NCBI GenBank assembly: GCA_932294295.1
Contig: OW028582.1
Location: forward strand, 34,947,204 to 35,011,203
DNA from: Alitta virens
Lineage: Eukaryota > Annelida > Polychaeta > Phyllodocida > Nereididae
Length of the DNA: 64,000 nucleotides
Direction: 5' to 3'
Position 1 is the stretch's first letter, and each line of letters begins with the position of its first letter. Positions 21,794-33,597 of the stretch are shown here, one piece after another. The translations under genes were made by a program, and so were the position numbers. The notes beneath the pieces are model-generated. The model was not told where the DNA came from and made no database searches. It saw only the letters and a program-made list of their open reading frames with translations.

Positions 21794-23012
21794 TCAGGAT
21801 ACATTCCACCAGCACTAGCATTAAAAATGTTTGACACTTACATCCTCCCTATACTTGAATACAATAACATGTTATGGGCCACAAATAAAGAAATCCAAAT
21901 ATTAGAAAAAATCCAATTAAGTTTTCTTAAACGTATACTAGGAGTTAAGAAAACAGACCCCAACAATAGGAGTATTTGCTGAAACTGGTAGATTCCCTCT
22001 TCTAATAAGACAGCAAATAAGCACATTAAACTACTGGACAAGGCTAGCAAAATTGCCAGATTATAACATTCTAAATAAATGCCTAAAGATACAAGAAATA
22101 TTACACACACATGGCCAAGATAATTATATTAGCAAAGTAAAACACATAATTGACTACTCTGAAATCTCAGACTGGTCAACGAAAGATCCAGAAAAATTGG
22201 TAAATGAGATGAGGTTAAAATTGTATAAAAAAGAGCAAAACATAATCATAAATGCAATACATGACTCCGAAGTAAACCCTAAACTAAGGACTTATAAGAT
22301 CTTTAAAACCAACTATAGTTTTGAAACCTACTTAAACCTCAACCTCCCAAAAAAGACTTACAGTAACATAGCTAGGTTTAGAATTAGTTCGCATAACCTC
22401 AAGATAGAAAAAGGTAGACATGAAACCCCTAAGTTACGACTCGAACAAAGAATCTGTGAGAATTGTAATAACAACGATGTAGAAGATGAATTTCACTGCC
22501 TCTTAATATGTATTGCCAATAATGTTCCAAGAATAGAGCTAAATAAAGAACTTGGTAAATATATTTCTGACTTCAATAATCTAACCCCAACTGAACAGTT
22601 TCAAGCAATAATGTCCAGCAAAGAAGCAGGTGTAATTAATGCTCTTGGCATATTTCTAAACCATGTCCTCTAAATTTATTTATTTTAGTTTTTTTTTTCT
22701 TCCCCTGGGCTCCGCATACTATTATTTATAAACCATACATGGATAGCCAGATTGGTTAAACCACTGGGACAAGCAGTATATATTTGTCTGTTTTTTTATT
22801 TGTATTATTAGTATTTTTACTAGTCACAACCGGGACTAACTTGCTGTAAAATACATAGTTACAACATTAAATATAGACTGTTAGCTTAACACTTTTAGTA
22901 TTATTATCTTATTACTGTAAAAGTACTGTATTATTGTATGTTATTATTGTATGTTATTTTTATGTTTGACCCATGTATCAATTATGATAATATCATGTCA
23001 ATAAAATTATAT
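21794..23012 (+). pseudogene. Non-LTR retrotransposon reverse transcriptase, right part and 3' UTR
   Basis: Continues the split element: GYIPPALALKMFDTYILPIL, then LSFLKRILGVKKTD, a 1-nt frameshift near 21960, then an open frame to a stop at 22673 with the Cys cluster CENCNNNDVEDEFHCLLIC. The 3' UTR ends GTCAATAAAATTATATATAT near 23010. It belongs to the same broad lineage as 11440 but is diverged. Confidence 0.85.
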
Positions 23013-23330
23013 ATATATTATTTCCTTGGTGTAACCCTTGTATATATGTACTTCATGTTAATCCTTGACCTGTTTAGCAAATGAAGTCATTATAAATCTG
23101 ATTAATTTGCGGTTTGAAATTAGTTTTTGCGGTCCAAATAATCGTTCACAAATTGAGTGCAATACAAAATATTACGTAATCTTGATAGCTCATGATCAGT
23201 AAGCAATTTACATCTTGCGTAACAAGCAATCATACCTATTACGCAACTTTTCCTTTGTTTTGTATTATGACAGCTGTCAATAATTTTGGGTCTTTTGATG
23301 GACAACTTGGTAATTTGTTTCGATCTTAGA

Positions 23331-23352
23331 TAGATAGATAGATAGATAGATA
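23331..23352 (+). repeat. (GATA)n microsatellite
   Basis: Five to six AGAT units directly left of MITE family 2 copy 1. Confidence 0.85.
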
Positions 23353-23515
23353 CAGTTAGTTATATTAAAAAGTGGTCGACTCTTAAACACTGGCAAATAT
23401 AAGAAATTAACCTAATTTATTGTAAATATGTTTTTTTAGATTCAATTTTGTGTAGCCAGCTATGACAGCTTTGTCTAGGTTCAATTTGACGGGCCGTTTT
23501 TAATGAAACTAACTG
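23353..23515. mobile_element. MITE family 2 (CAGTTAGTTTCA ends), short copy
   Basis: Left end CAGTTAGTTATATTAAAAA, right end AATGAAACTAACTG. Inner TTCAATTTGACGGGCCG is shared with copies at 33292 and 38949. Internally deleted. Confidence 0.75.
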
Positions 23516-24944
23516 TAGATTGATAAACAACCTTTATGGTATCAAATTTACTGGTCTTAAGTTAGGTGGTCTTAATTTGCACTTTGACGATTTTTCTTAA
23601 TCAGGCAGACAATAATTTAATAGAGTTATAGAAAAGCTATACAGCCATACAGATTATAACTACAGTGTATATAAAAGTGCGCATATACACCCCGATCAGA
23701 ACTGGAAATGTAAATAATTATTATTCTAATTGTAAAACAACAAGACAAACAAAGACTTATAACACACCCAAAGACATATCCATTGCACACAATGCATTAA
23801 GCGAGCACAAACGCCCTAATTTAGGATTCCAACCAAGGGATAACCTTTGAGACATGAGCGTTGATTTGTTTTTCCAGCCATCTTAAATGTCAGAACATTT
23901 CAATGGTAGCTCCAGGTGCACCTCTGACATTATCGCGATGTCTTTGACCATTTTACAGGAGTTTTGTTGCTTCCTCGTTTGTGGAAAACAAACTATTTCC
24001 TGTGTGTAGAAAACTACTTTGGGTCTATTAAAAGAGTACACTCCAACGCTGTCTTTTACGTTTAGTATTATGTCAGACACAGTGTAAAAAGGTGCAAATT
24101 TTCTGCGATATATATATATATAAGTGAGTTCAACCTGACTGCCCCAAAACGTTGAATAATTTCATGATATAAATTTCGTTTAATAATTAGGTTTATTAGA
24201 ATTTCGTAAATTTCATGCAGATTTGGACTGTCTTTGTATTTATTGTATTACCCATACACTCCAACCTGCTTTGCCATGGCAAGGACTGGTATGGTATGTT
24301 ACCAAATTAACTGATTGGAACCCACAACCCTTGGTTTAGCAGGCAAATACCTTAGCCATTGCATCATGGTATGTGTCATTCTGTTTTTTAATTTCACCTT
24401 CATTTTTTCAACATTTTCATTACACACTAGCAAGGTCTGGCTTAATTTTTTTCTCATATATCCCTGAAAATCCTCACTCCAGGCATTTTGTATGCATTGC
24501 AAGGTGACGTCTCATGTAAGGAAATTGCTTCATTCAAGTCAGCCGGAACATGATTGAGCAGCAAAAATTGTCATGCTCAAAATATTCTGTAGGGCTGACC
24601 TTATCACCGCTGCCCTCATGTCTTTGTAAAGAAAACACATTAGAATACAGCATGCATACTTCAAGGATGAAGACACTAAACTTGTCTATAGCTATAGGAT
24701 TCTAGCAAAAATAGCCTAAAACGGCTGAATATTAAAAAAATATAGTCTTTATTTTATTTATTTTTTACCTGAGTAAGTCACATGCAGTTGGTGTCAGGAC
24801 TGTCGGGTAGGTCTTCTGCTACACTGGATAGCTTTTAAAAAAAATTCCATTTCATCTAAAATACACACAAAAAATGCTTATTTGTTAAATGAAAACTGCT
24901 ATGTTTATGAGAGGTTTTTAAAAATTGGGAGTGCTTAGTATTCT
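23516..24944. other. No gene recognised
   Basis: AT-rich; a short TATATATATA run near 24110. Open frames here are short and lack family resemblance. Confidence 0.4.
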
Positions 24945-25131
24945 GTGTCCATACTGAGGAAAGTAAAATACCCCATCCATGGGGTAAATGTGTAACATCG
25001 TGTGGAGTGCACACCTTATCACCTCATCATTAAGTCTGCCTCTGGTATCTGGCAATATAAACTTACTAAACTTCTGAGCGAACCCAGGACCTTCAGAGGA
25101 ACAGCATGCCTTAACCACCGCACCACTGAAT
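24945..25131 (-). mobile_element. tRNA-derived SINE, family B (rearranged)
   Basis: Minus-strand head CAGTGGTGCGGTGGTTAAGG and CTTCTGAAGG-like segment at the right; the left part (AAGTAAAATACCCCATCCAT, GGGGTAAATGTGTAACATCG) reads in the plus orientation of the family. A composite or internally inverted copy. Confidence 0.6.
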
Positions 25132-25614
25132 GCAATATAACATTTTCCAGATTCTGCACAAGGTTTTGATATGACAGTGTCATAAATTATCTATGAGAGA
25201 GTGGGAGTTTTCGCGTGCCATGGCAATTTCTCAATCTATCCACTTCGGCCTAGGAAAACAGCTGATGTGCAGACGGCTTAACTTGATCCTAGCTCTAGGT
25301 AGAATCTAAAACAAAGGTTTCATTTCAATAGATATGTACATGGTAGAGCCATAAATAAAAGTCGATTCTGCATTACTTATAAGTATGCATATGATTTTGT
25401 CTTTAAGCAGAGAAGAAAAAAGATAAAAAGATGTTTTATACGCAGTCTGTTTTCTTGATCAGCTTAAGGTTAAAAAAAAAGAAATATAAAGCAGTTGTTG
25501 TCAAAGGAGACATTCTAATTATAAACAGGGTTATTTACCTTTGCTCTATTCATATAATTCGATAGAAAAAAGAAGATATAATCGGATTATTACTTAAGCT
25601 TATGAAAATACACT

Positions 25615-26350
25615 CTATATGGCCTAGTGGTACCTTTTGATGGTCACATTGACATATGTTGGCTATGTTTTACAAAATTTGGAAAAAATGGAAAAAATTT
25701 TGTTTTTCGTTTCCAGAGCCGAACTCTGACACTACTGCACCTACATGCTTAAAACTTTGTCATAATATGTCTAAAATAGTGCAATGGTGTCTTATGGGGG
25801 TCTCATGGCCGTAAATACTATAGAATTTTACCCTACATGAATGAAATTGTATCAATAACATATCTAAATTATTTTCACTTTATTTTGATATTTATTTTAT
25901 GCTGATTACATAATAATGGAAAATCAGAAAAAAAATGCTAAAAATGGTGTTGTGTTTCCAGAGAAGAAATAATTTTATATGTTGTTACTCTGTACAGCTT
26001 AGTTGTGTATTTTTGTAGTCACATCGACATATCTCAGCTTTAAAATATTGAGAGAAAAAAGCAAAAAAAAAACATAAATATTTCTTTTTCCAGAGCAGGA
26101 CTCACACACTACTGCACCTACATGCATACAAAACTTAATAAGAATATGTCTTGAAATACATTTTTGGGGTTTCATGACCATTAATGACAGATACTTTTAT
26201 TTAATAAGGAAAATATGAAAATTTGGTACTCTTTCAAACCCTCATATCAATGACTCTATGATCCTTACATCAGTAACATTTTCCCAATGATATATCTAGA
26301 TTACAGTTTCATCCTTCTTCTTTTTTTATAATAATGAAAAATCTGGAAAA
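25615..26350 (+). repeat. ~370-bp unit in diverged tandem duplicate
   Basis: 25630-25990 and 25995-26350 share, in order, TCACATTGACATAT, TTTCCAGAGC, ACTCTGACACTACTGCACCT (ACACACTACTGCACCTACAT in the second), CATAATATGTCT and TAATAATGGAAAATC. An inverted copy of the unit's edges is at 28665-28800. Confidence 0.65.
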
Positions 26351-26686
26351 GGAATGCAAAAAATTGTGATACTTCTTACATTTAGCATCCCATACTTAGC
26401 AATGACAGCCATAAATGTTGTGCAAATCATGTGCGTACAATTATTAAATATTTGATCATAGTATTGCCATGCTCAACCCATTCAATAATTTTATTAGCAA
26501 TTTCATAATAATTAGTTGCATAATGATCTATATTACTTTCACTTGATTCCAATACTTATAATTGTTACCTTCATATACCTGTAAAGTGTTCGGTTATAAA
26601 TACTATTCTAAATGCCATAGATTTAATTCAAATCAGCAACCCAACAATTCAGTAACTGTTGAAGGGAATATGGCAATTGATAATAT

Positions 26687-28000
26687 CATGGAGTCACTAG
26701 AGAAGGAGGGGAAAGCTGGGGTTTTATTGCGTTCTATGTGAGTGGCGATGGTCTTTTAATGATGGGCAGATAATCTGGTGCCTGTCTTTATGACCCCAGC
26801 TGATAAACATTGCTGAGGTTCAAACCCCAAATAACTGTTTGCTGATTGGCCAAATAAAGTGGGGGTTTCCTAAATGTTTTATAAATAGCACCCATGTGCT
26901 CTTATGTTTATAACTAGATTGTATTCACAACATTGTTCTCCTTCTCATTCTGTAAAAAATATTCAATAATAAAACATTTTGTATCAAATAAGCAAAGAAG
27001 CTGATGAACAATAGATACGCACTCATGGCAGATCATAAAGATCAGGATATATCAATAATATAACCAATAATGAACTAATTTGTCTTCTTATCATAACCTA
27101 CATTATGTAAACACTGTGAGGTGATGGGAAAATAAGATTTTTTTCCCCCCCTGAGAAATATAGATGTGAATATGCATCAGGACAGGTTAATAATTTGATT
27201 TGGTGACTGCAAGGAACCAAAAGTATCTATTTAACTATAGTTTTTTTTATGTTTTGTTCAAATATTTTATGTATTTTTCTGTTATATCGCATTATATTAA
27301 CATAATTTATGTCTGGTCTGACGTCTAAATTAAAATCCATAAAATTAAAAATAATATAACACAAATTTATAAAGCAAAGTTCCGTCAGATAGAAGTGCAT
27401 TTCATCGTCAGACAATGACTTTCTAAACTAACATAGCTCAGGCAGACATCGACCGACACCAATAAAATAAATATTGACATGTAGCCAAAACGTTTTTCTT
27501 TCGAGCATATATTTTCTTTTGGACGCGAAATAAAGCGGTTATAAGATATAGCAAGTTGAATAGCCAGATAAAACATTCCTAACTCTGCCATATCGCAGTT
27601 GTCATTTGCTTAAAGTGCCATAATTAGTTTACTTCTGGACGGATTTTCAATGGAAAACTTCGTAATTGACCAGCGTATGAAGGGCAAGGTATTCTACTAT
27701 GCTCACACAATGTGGGCCAAACTAAAATATCCATTTGGAAATTCTTAGATTGAAAGTGAGGCTCTCAGATTCTGCTAGGACCGCGAGATTTGAAAACCCC
27801 TCTGAAAAGGGTGCAGACTGGCTGCTGCAGCAGCGAGAATAACATAGGACATCAAAGGGGACCTGCGTGAAATTAAATGGCTAATAAAACAACGGCTCTC
27901 TGGGCCAGCTTAGCCTCGGAACTAATTTTATGGCCATTTAAAATATAGATGCACAGTGTGTGATAACAGAGCTTTCCCCTCCTTCTCTAGTGACTCCATG
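26687..28000. mobile_element. 1,314-bp TIR element of unassigned superfamily
   Basis: Begins CATGGAGTCACTAGAGAAGG and ends in its reverse complement; the perfect inverted repeat is 31 bp, or 34 counting flanking TAT/ATA. Seven-base direct repeats ATAATAT flank it (26680-26686 and 28001-28007). No transposase frame, so non-autonomous. The interior differs completely between the two halves. Confidence 0.8.
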
Positions 28001-28664
28001 ATAATATATAGTTCCTTCAGTTGCCAGCTAAATGTAAACAGCGAGCAAAAAATATTTCGACTTATAAAGGCATTAAAATGGGTGTGTTGGGTATCATTCC
28101 ATACAAAATAAAACTTTAAGATTTGTATTTATTTGTATTTAGACTTTATTTATTTAAATACAAGTAAATACAAACCTTAAAGGTTTTTTTGTATGAAATT
28201 ATACTCAACGTCTTTATGTGGCATAACATCGTTGCTGAATTCATATATATTCCTTAGGATCATTGCCATAGCTCATATATGACTATTTTGGACATATAAA
28301 TGATAATCTTAGTTGTAGATTAGTTAAGGGAACATGCTATTGTGTTGATAATTCTAGCGAACTGAATACTCCTTATTGAGCATAAAATCTTTGAAATAGA
28401 ACAATTAAATGGCAGGAAATACTTTTTATGCTCACTTGGCTTTACTCTGAACAGAATGGACTTGCTGTTAACAAGTAAGATATTTGTCAGACATTTAACC
28501 CACTTAAACACTTAATTATTTCACACTTAACAGAATATAATGAACATTTTAAGGTTAAAAAAATAGGACATCTTGGACTCGAATTAGATTTGCTTAAGAG
28601 GCTATGTAGGCCAAGTGGCAATCATTTCAGTTCATCGCACACACTACATAAACACTCAAGAAAG

Positions 28665-28800
28665 GATATTTTTCAAAATGTTGTAAAACATAGCCAAGAT
28701 ATGTCACTGTGGCTATCACAAGGCACCACTAGGCCATTAGGGTAAGTGTATTAGTGTTAGAGTTCAACTCTAGAAACGAAAGTGTGTGTTAAGAGTTCTG
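28665..28800 (-). repeat. Inverted copy of the 25.6-kb repeat unit
   Basis: On the minus strand GGCCTAGTGGTGCCTT, GTGACATATCTTGGCTATGT and TTTTACAACATTTT match 25622-25680, and CGTTTCTAGAGTTGAACTCT matches 25708-25735. Confidence 0.65.
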
Positions 28801-30839
28801 CTATGGAAATGAGAGTGTAACGCCCGCCCTCCTGCCTGTCGGGCGAACACTTAACCATTTTAATGATGCCTGTGTGCTATGTGGGATTCGCTGAGGGTTT
28901 AGCTGCAGCGCAATCTATGTTTGAGTTTATTAGAGTATCGTGAGGATAAATGCATTGTGAAATAAATGGAAATGTAATCGATAATATTCACCACAATATT
29001 AAATTCTTACAAAGTCAAACTTAAACACACATTTTATCTAGAGATCATGTTGAAATAGACTGAAAAATTGCTGTCATTTGCAAGCGTGCCGTGTTGAAAA
29101 CAAACATACTCTAACAATGTTCCAAATGCATGTACTCCTTAGCACCCATGGTTGTCAAGTGTAACATGCAATTAAATTTACTTATAAAATCATATTGTGA
29201 GTACAAATACAATTATCTTTCAATAAGCTGAATGAGTTGTTTAATTCCAATAAAATAACCATCTTAAGTCGAATGGTTCGTAACATGCAAAACTACACCT
29301 ACTAGAAAATGACTTGATTGTAAGGAAACATGTGAAAATATAGTTGGCTTTCTACTCTGACAGTGATGGTGTGTATCATGTTATATAATCAATGATCAGG
29401 CCTTGGCTTGAGGGTGAATTTATTTGTTTTATGTAATACTCGTTTGAAAGACTGAAAAGTTCTGATTATGCAAAGTTAAAGGACAAACAAATAGCATAAA
29501 AAATGGAGCCATTGCATTGTTGATACTCTGCTTGGTCTTCATTACTACATTCATATATATGAATTATAACAATTTATTCACGGCTGTCCATGTTTTTTGG
29601 GTATGCCGTTCTGCTTAGTAGACAGTTTAAAATCCTACCACATCATATTTTGATATGGAGGAGAAGGGCAGATCCATGATGGTACTGATGCGAGTTCTTA
29701 AGCATCTGCAGTTAATTAACCCCATATTAACGACGGAATGATTCACAGAGAGTCGAGAAAGGCACTAGGTTTCTGGAAAAGTCACATGTATAATTTAATA
29801 TGCAGAATTTTATTCATCACCATCATTAACATATGTACATCATAATATTGCTGTGAATAAAGATGATATAATATCATCATTATCATCATTATTAACATTA
29901 ACATAATCATCAAGAGAAAAACAAAAAAGGGAGGGAGGTGGCATGGTGATGGGCCCCAACTTAACAGAAAAAATGTCTCTTTATCCATAACAAATTATCT
30001 TCGAGTGTATCATAACCACAAGGTTAATATTGAGTGGTCAACAGATCATTCTTACTGTGAAAAAAAGTGGGCTTTGCTCTAGGCTAGAGCAAATGAAAGT
30101 CTGAGGATGACAATATAGTGATCACTGCTCACCAGGATAGGGCTCCCCTGGGCCAGAACTTGCTAACCTACATGCCGCAGTCTTCATAAAGTGGGCAGTT
30201 GAGGGCAACAGTGGGCAGTGTAAGCCAGCGGCTGAGATGGGTAATGTAAGACAGTGCTAACTCAATGATAAAAAAGACAAACAAAGCCAAAAAAAAAAGC
30301 CATCCCAAATCTTGGTTTGATTATCTCATGGTAAAGGTCTGGTGTAAAGATTTGTATAGCTTGATGGATGTTTAAGAAAACAAACAGGATACGTGGGAAG
30401 GTTTGAGATGCCTGGCAGGCATTTTGTGTGAAAGGATAAGAGGCAAAACTGTTTTTATTTTTCTCCTTTGGGGCAAATGCGGTCTTATCCTAGCTGCTGT
30501 TTTCTTTTCTTCCAGTCATAAACAAATCCACCTGTCTCTTTCCCATATATGATGTGTTTTTTTCACTGAAATACACAAAAATGAAACAAAAAAATCACTA
30601 AATAAACTGTTTTACCATAAAATTACTAGAAAATTACAATGCATTATTTGCTAGTAAGATATGACCATACACTTAAAGTTACGTTACTGGAAAGTTACTC
30701 AGTTTGTGATAAACGTTTTCTAGTTTTCTCTACTTAAATTTGTTCTTTGTTTTATGTTTAAGTTTTATAGAAAAAAGAGAATTTTTTACTGCATTTGTGT
30801 TGTCCTGTTTTTTTTAGCTCATCTCATCTAATTTTGTGA
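28801..30839. other. No gene recognised
   Basis: AT-rich with an ATCATCATT-rich patch (29815-29910). A GC-richer stretch at 30110-30250 has no open frame or repeat relative. Confidence 0.4.
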
Positions 30840-31430
30840 CTTCTCTTGTTTTATCTTACCTTAGCCTAGCTTATCTCATCTCATCTCACCTTCTCATCTC
30901 ACCTCACCTTGTCTCACCTTGTCTCACCTTGTCTCACCTTGTCTCACCTTGTCTCACCTTGTCTCACCTTGTCTAACCTTGTCTCACCTCGTCCTCTCCT
31001 CTTATCTTATCTTATCTTATCTTATCTTATCTTATCTTATCTTATCTTGTCTTGTCTTGTCTTGTCTTGTCTTGTCTTGTCATATCATATCTTATCTTAT
31101 CTTATCTTATCTTATCTTATCTTATCTTATCTTATCTTATCTTGTCTTGTCTTGTCTTGTCTTGTCTTGTCTTGTCATATCATATCTTATCTTATCTTAT
31201 CTTGTCTTGTCTTGTCATATCATATCTTATCTTATCTTGTCTTGTCTTGTCTTGTCATATCATATCTTATCTTATCTTATCTTGTCTTGTCTTGTCTTGT
31301 CTTGTCATATCATATCTTATCTTATCTTGTCTTGTCTTGTCTTGTCTTGTCTTGTCTTGTCTTGTCTTGTCTTGTCTTGTCTTATCTTATCTTATCTTAT
31401 CTTATCTTATCTTATCTTATCTTATCACCA
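30840..31430 (+). repeat. Compound pentanucleotide array with higher-order structure
   Basis: Starts with TCATC/TCACC variants, then a decamer TTGTCTCACC repeated about seven times (30910-30985). Then alternating blocks of (TTATC)n, (TTGTC)n and a fixed ATATCATATC junction that recurs at least five times up to 31320, ending in pure TTATC. Open in several frames only because of its composition. Confidence 0.95.
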
Positions 31431-31775
31431 AAATGCTTAAGTTTCCCTTTCCAAACCCTCTACTGTGGCATTTTCTAGTGGGAGGGCCATTGATCCAGTG
31501 TTCTACAACAGAGCATTGAGGCGTTCAGAGGTATCGGGCTAACCTTTGAAGTGTGTCATCACAGAGTGTCATCATAGACCTTAAGCAAGGCACAGGAGAC
31601 CTACACCAAATAACACCCTGGCAAACGTTCAATTTCTGGCCATGTTTCATCCCAGAAGCCTTTTGTTATGCTGTCTCACTTATCTTGAATCAGTTAACGC
31701 TTAATCTTTGTTATGATGTTAGTAACAGAGTAAAATAGCAATGAGTTTCTTCAGGAAGTTTATAGGGATATTTAA
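31431..31775. other. No gene recognised
   Basis: Unique-looking sequence between the pentanucleotide array and an opposite-strand retrotransposon 3' end. Confidence 0.35.
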
Positions 31776-32345
31776 GTTGAGTGAGTTTATTTATTGGATT
31801 TAAACAATATACATCGTATTATAAAGATCACATGATATTAAACATTCAAATAATTCCAACCAGATGCACATACGTGCATATTTAGTAAACTATATACAAT
31901 TATATTACACAATATTCATGTATGGTTTGGATAATTGAAAACTAATAAACGGCTAAGTACTATTAAATCCAATAATAAATAATATACATAATTTAAAGTT
32001 GTTTCTAAACTATTGTACAGGAGGTATTTTTTAACATGGTGTTTTATGGCATTAATTGATAGGTGTTGTGGAACAATATCTGAAAAATAATTATAGATGA
32101 CAGCGCCTTTATATCTTATAATTCGTTGACAAAAATTAGTACTAAATATAGGACCATGTAGCTTCATTTGTTGCCTAGTTTCATAACTATGGTAATGATA
32201 ATTATCTGTAAACATGGAATCAAACAACACTGGGCATTCACCTTTTTTATACTTAAACATGAATAATGCAATCATGTACACATACACTTTGTACACATCT
32301 AAAATTTTATATTTTTGAAAAAGTGGTAATGATATAGTAGGATTA
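31776..32345 (-). pseudogene. Non-LTR retrotransposon reverse-transcriptase C-terminus, second lineage
   Basis: The minus-strand frame reads VYKVYVYMIALFMFKYKKGE, then LFDSMFTDNYHYHSYETRQQ and RYKGAVIYNYFSDIVPQHLS. This is the block after the RT domain in CR1/jockey-type elements (typically MFK-x-x-x-G-x-LP-x-x-F, then H-x-Y-x-TR, then G-x-x-IWN-x-LP). Stop near 31916, then a 3' UTR ending CCAATAAATAAACTCACTC. Confidence 0.7.
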
Positions 32346-32425
32346 GTAAAAGGTTTTAGCCAGAAAAGTTACAATTTAGTGTAAGGCTATACATGTTATG
32401 TATCATTATTCAAACATACATACCA

Positions 32426-32810
32426 CACTGAAAATCCGTGACTAAGCTGGTAGTCAAAATAGTGACAGACAGACAGAGTCATGTATTTTAATCACACACT
32501 TTGGGAAGAGTGGTTTTATTCAATAAAAAAAATAAACAATTTATTCAATCATTCAATAAACACAGGTTACCTTGTCAGACATCTTGACTAACCTTTTTAA
32601 ACTAACCATATAGGTTTTGAGTGTGTCCTCTGCATCATCATGCAATTAAATTGACTAATTTAGTCATAGTATGCCACTCTACATGACATTTACTGAATCT
32701 AACTAACTTGTAAGATAAAACTGACCAACTTGTTAGTCAAAATAGCTACGGGGATCAGTCATTTTAGAGACTGTCAAATGGCTAAGAGTTAGTCAAAAAG
32801 ATTTTCAGTG
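32426..32810. mobile_element. MITE family 3, 385 bp (CACTGAAAAT ends)
   Basis: Left CACTGAAAATCCGTGACTAA, right TTAGTCAAAAAGATTTTCAG plus TG. The interior is rich in TAGTCAAAAT/ATTTTGACTA words, also seen near 230-300, 10800-11430 and 42480-42560, which may be decayed relatives. No coding region. Confidence 0.7.
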
Positions 32811-33291
32811 TAGATTTATATTGTAATGCACTTACTCATGTAATCCAATGCTGAGCAACCCAATAAGTTTCTATCTTATTAAAACTGCTGTGAGATCCAA
32901 TTCTCAGTCTAGTGGAATCGACTTTTCGGCCTTTGTAATCCATTTAGCAGCCTGGGGTATTTTTCTCACTCCAGTCCAGTTGATCTGACTAAGATGTTAT
33001 CTTCTTCCAACTTGATGTATTTTGGTCACCACTCACAGCTAATTTCACCTCTAATCCAATCTCAAGCAGCAAATTGAACAATTGCAAGAATGAATCTGTC
33101 ACTTGAAGTCAGTTCAATTTGCTCAATGTACCCTTCCTGTCAAATAGAAATAGATCCTAAGATAGATTTCCCACCGAATTTGGTGTCCGGGCAGCAGTTC
33201 CTACTTCTTATATTGTTAGGTCCACCTTGTTTAGTAGTATAAAAGTTCTCAAGTTCATCCTGACCTTTTTCAATTAAAAAAAAAACAAATA
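32811..33291. other. No gene recognised
   Basis: Intergenic sequence between two MITEs; nothing recognisable. Confidence 0.35.
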
Positions 33292-33597
33292 CAGTTAGTT
33301 TCATAAAATATGGTTGATTCTATAACTGACTAAAGCCAGCTACTCCCGTCTACTCCTAGCTTATAGTTGGCTTACACCTACCACCACTACAAAAACCTTA
33401 GTAAATATAAGAAAATTTATCTAATATATCATAAATTTTGTATGTACATGCATCTTTTCAATAAGAAATGACAAATACTGATAACTCTCAGCGTATCACC
33501 AAATGGTGCTGCATGTACTTTTAGATCCGACTTTGAATAACCAGCTATGTAGCTGTATAGGTTCACTTTGACAGGCCGCTTTGAGTGAAACTAACTG
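33292..33597. mobile_element. MITE family 2, 306-bp copy
   Basis: Ends CAGTTAGTTTCATAAAATAT and GAGTGAAACTAACTG. Interior includes CACCAAATGGTGCTGCATGT and GGTTCACTTTGACAGGCCGC. Confidence 0.8.

Noticed and set aside
30909..31519. Three overlapping frames of LSYLI/LSCLV repeats
   Set aside because: Products of the TTATC/TTGTC array, with no non-repeat protein sequence.
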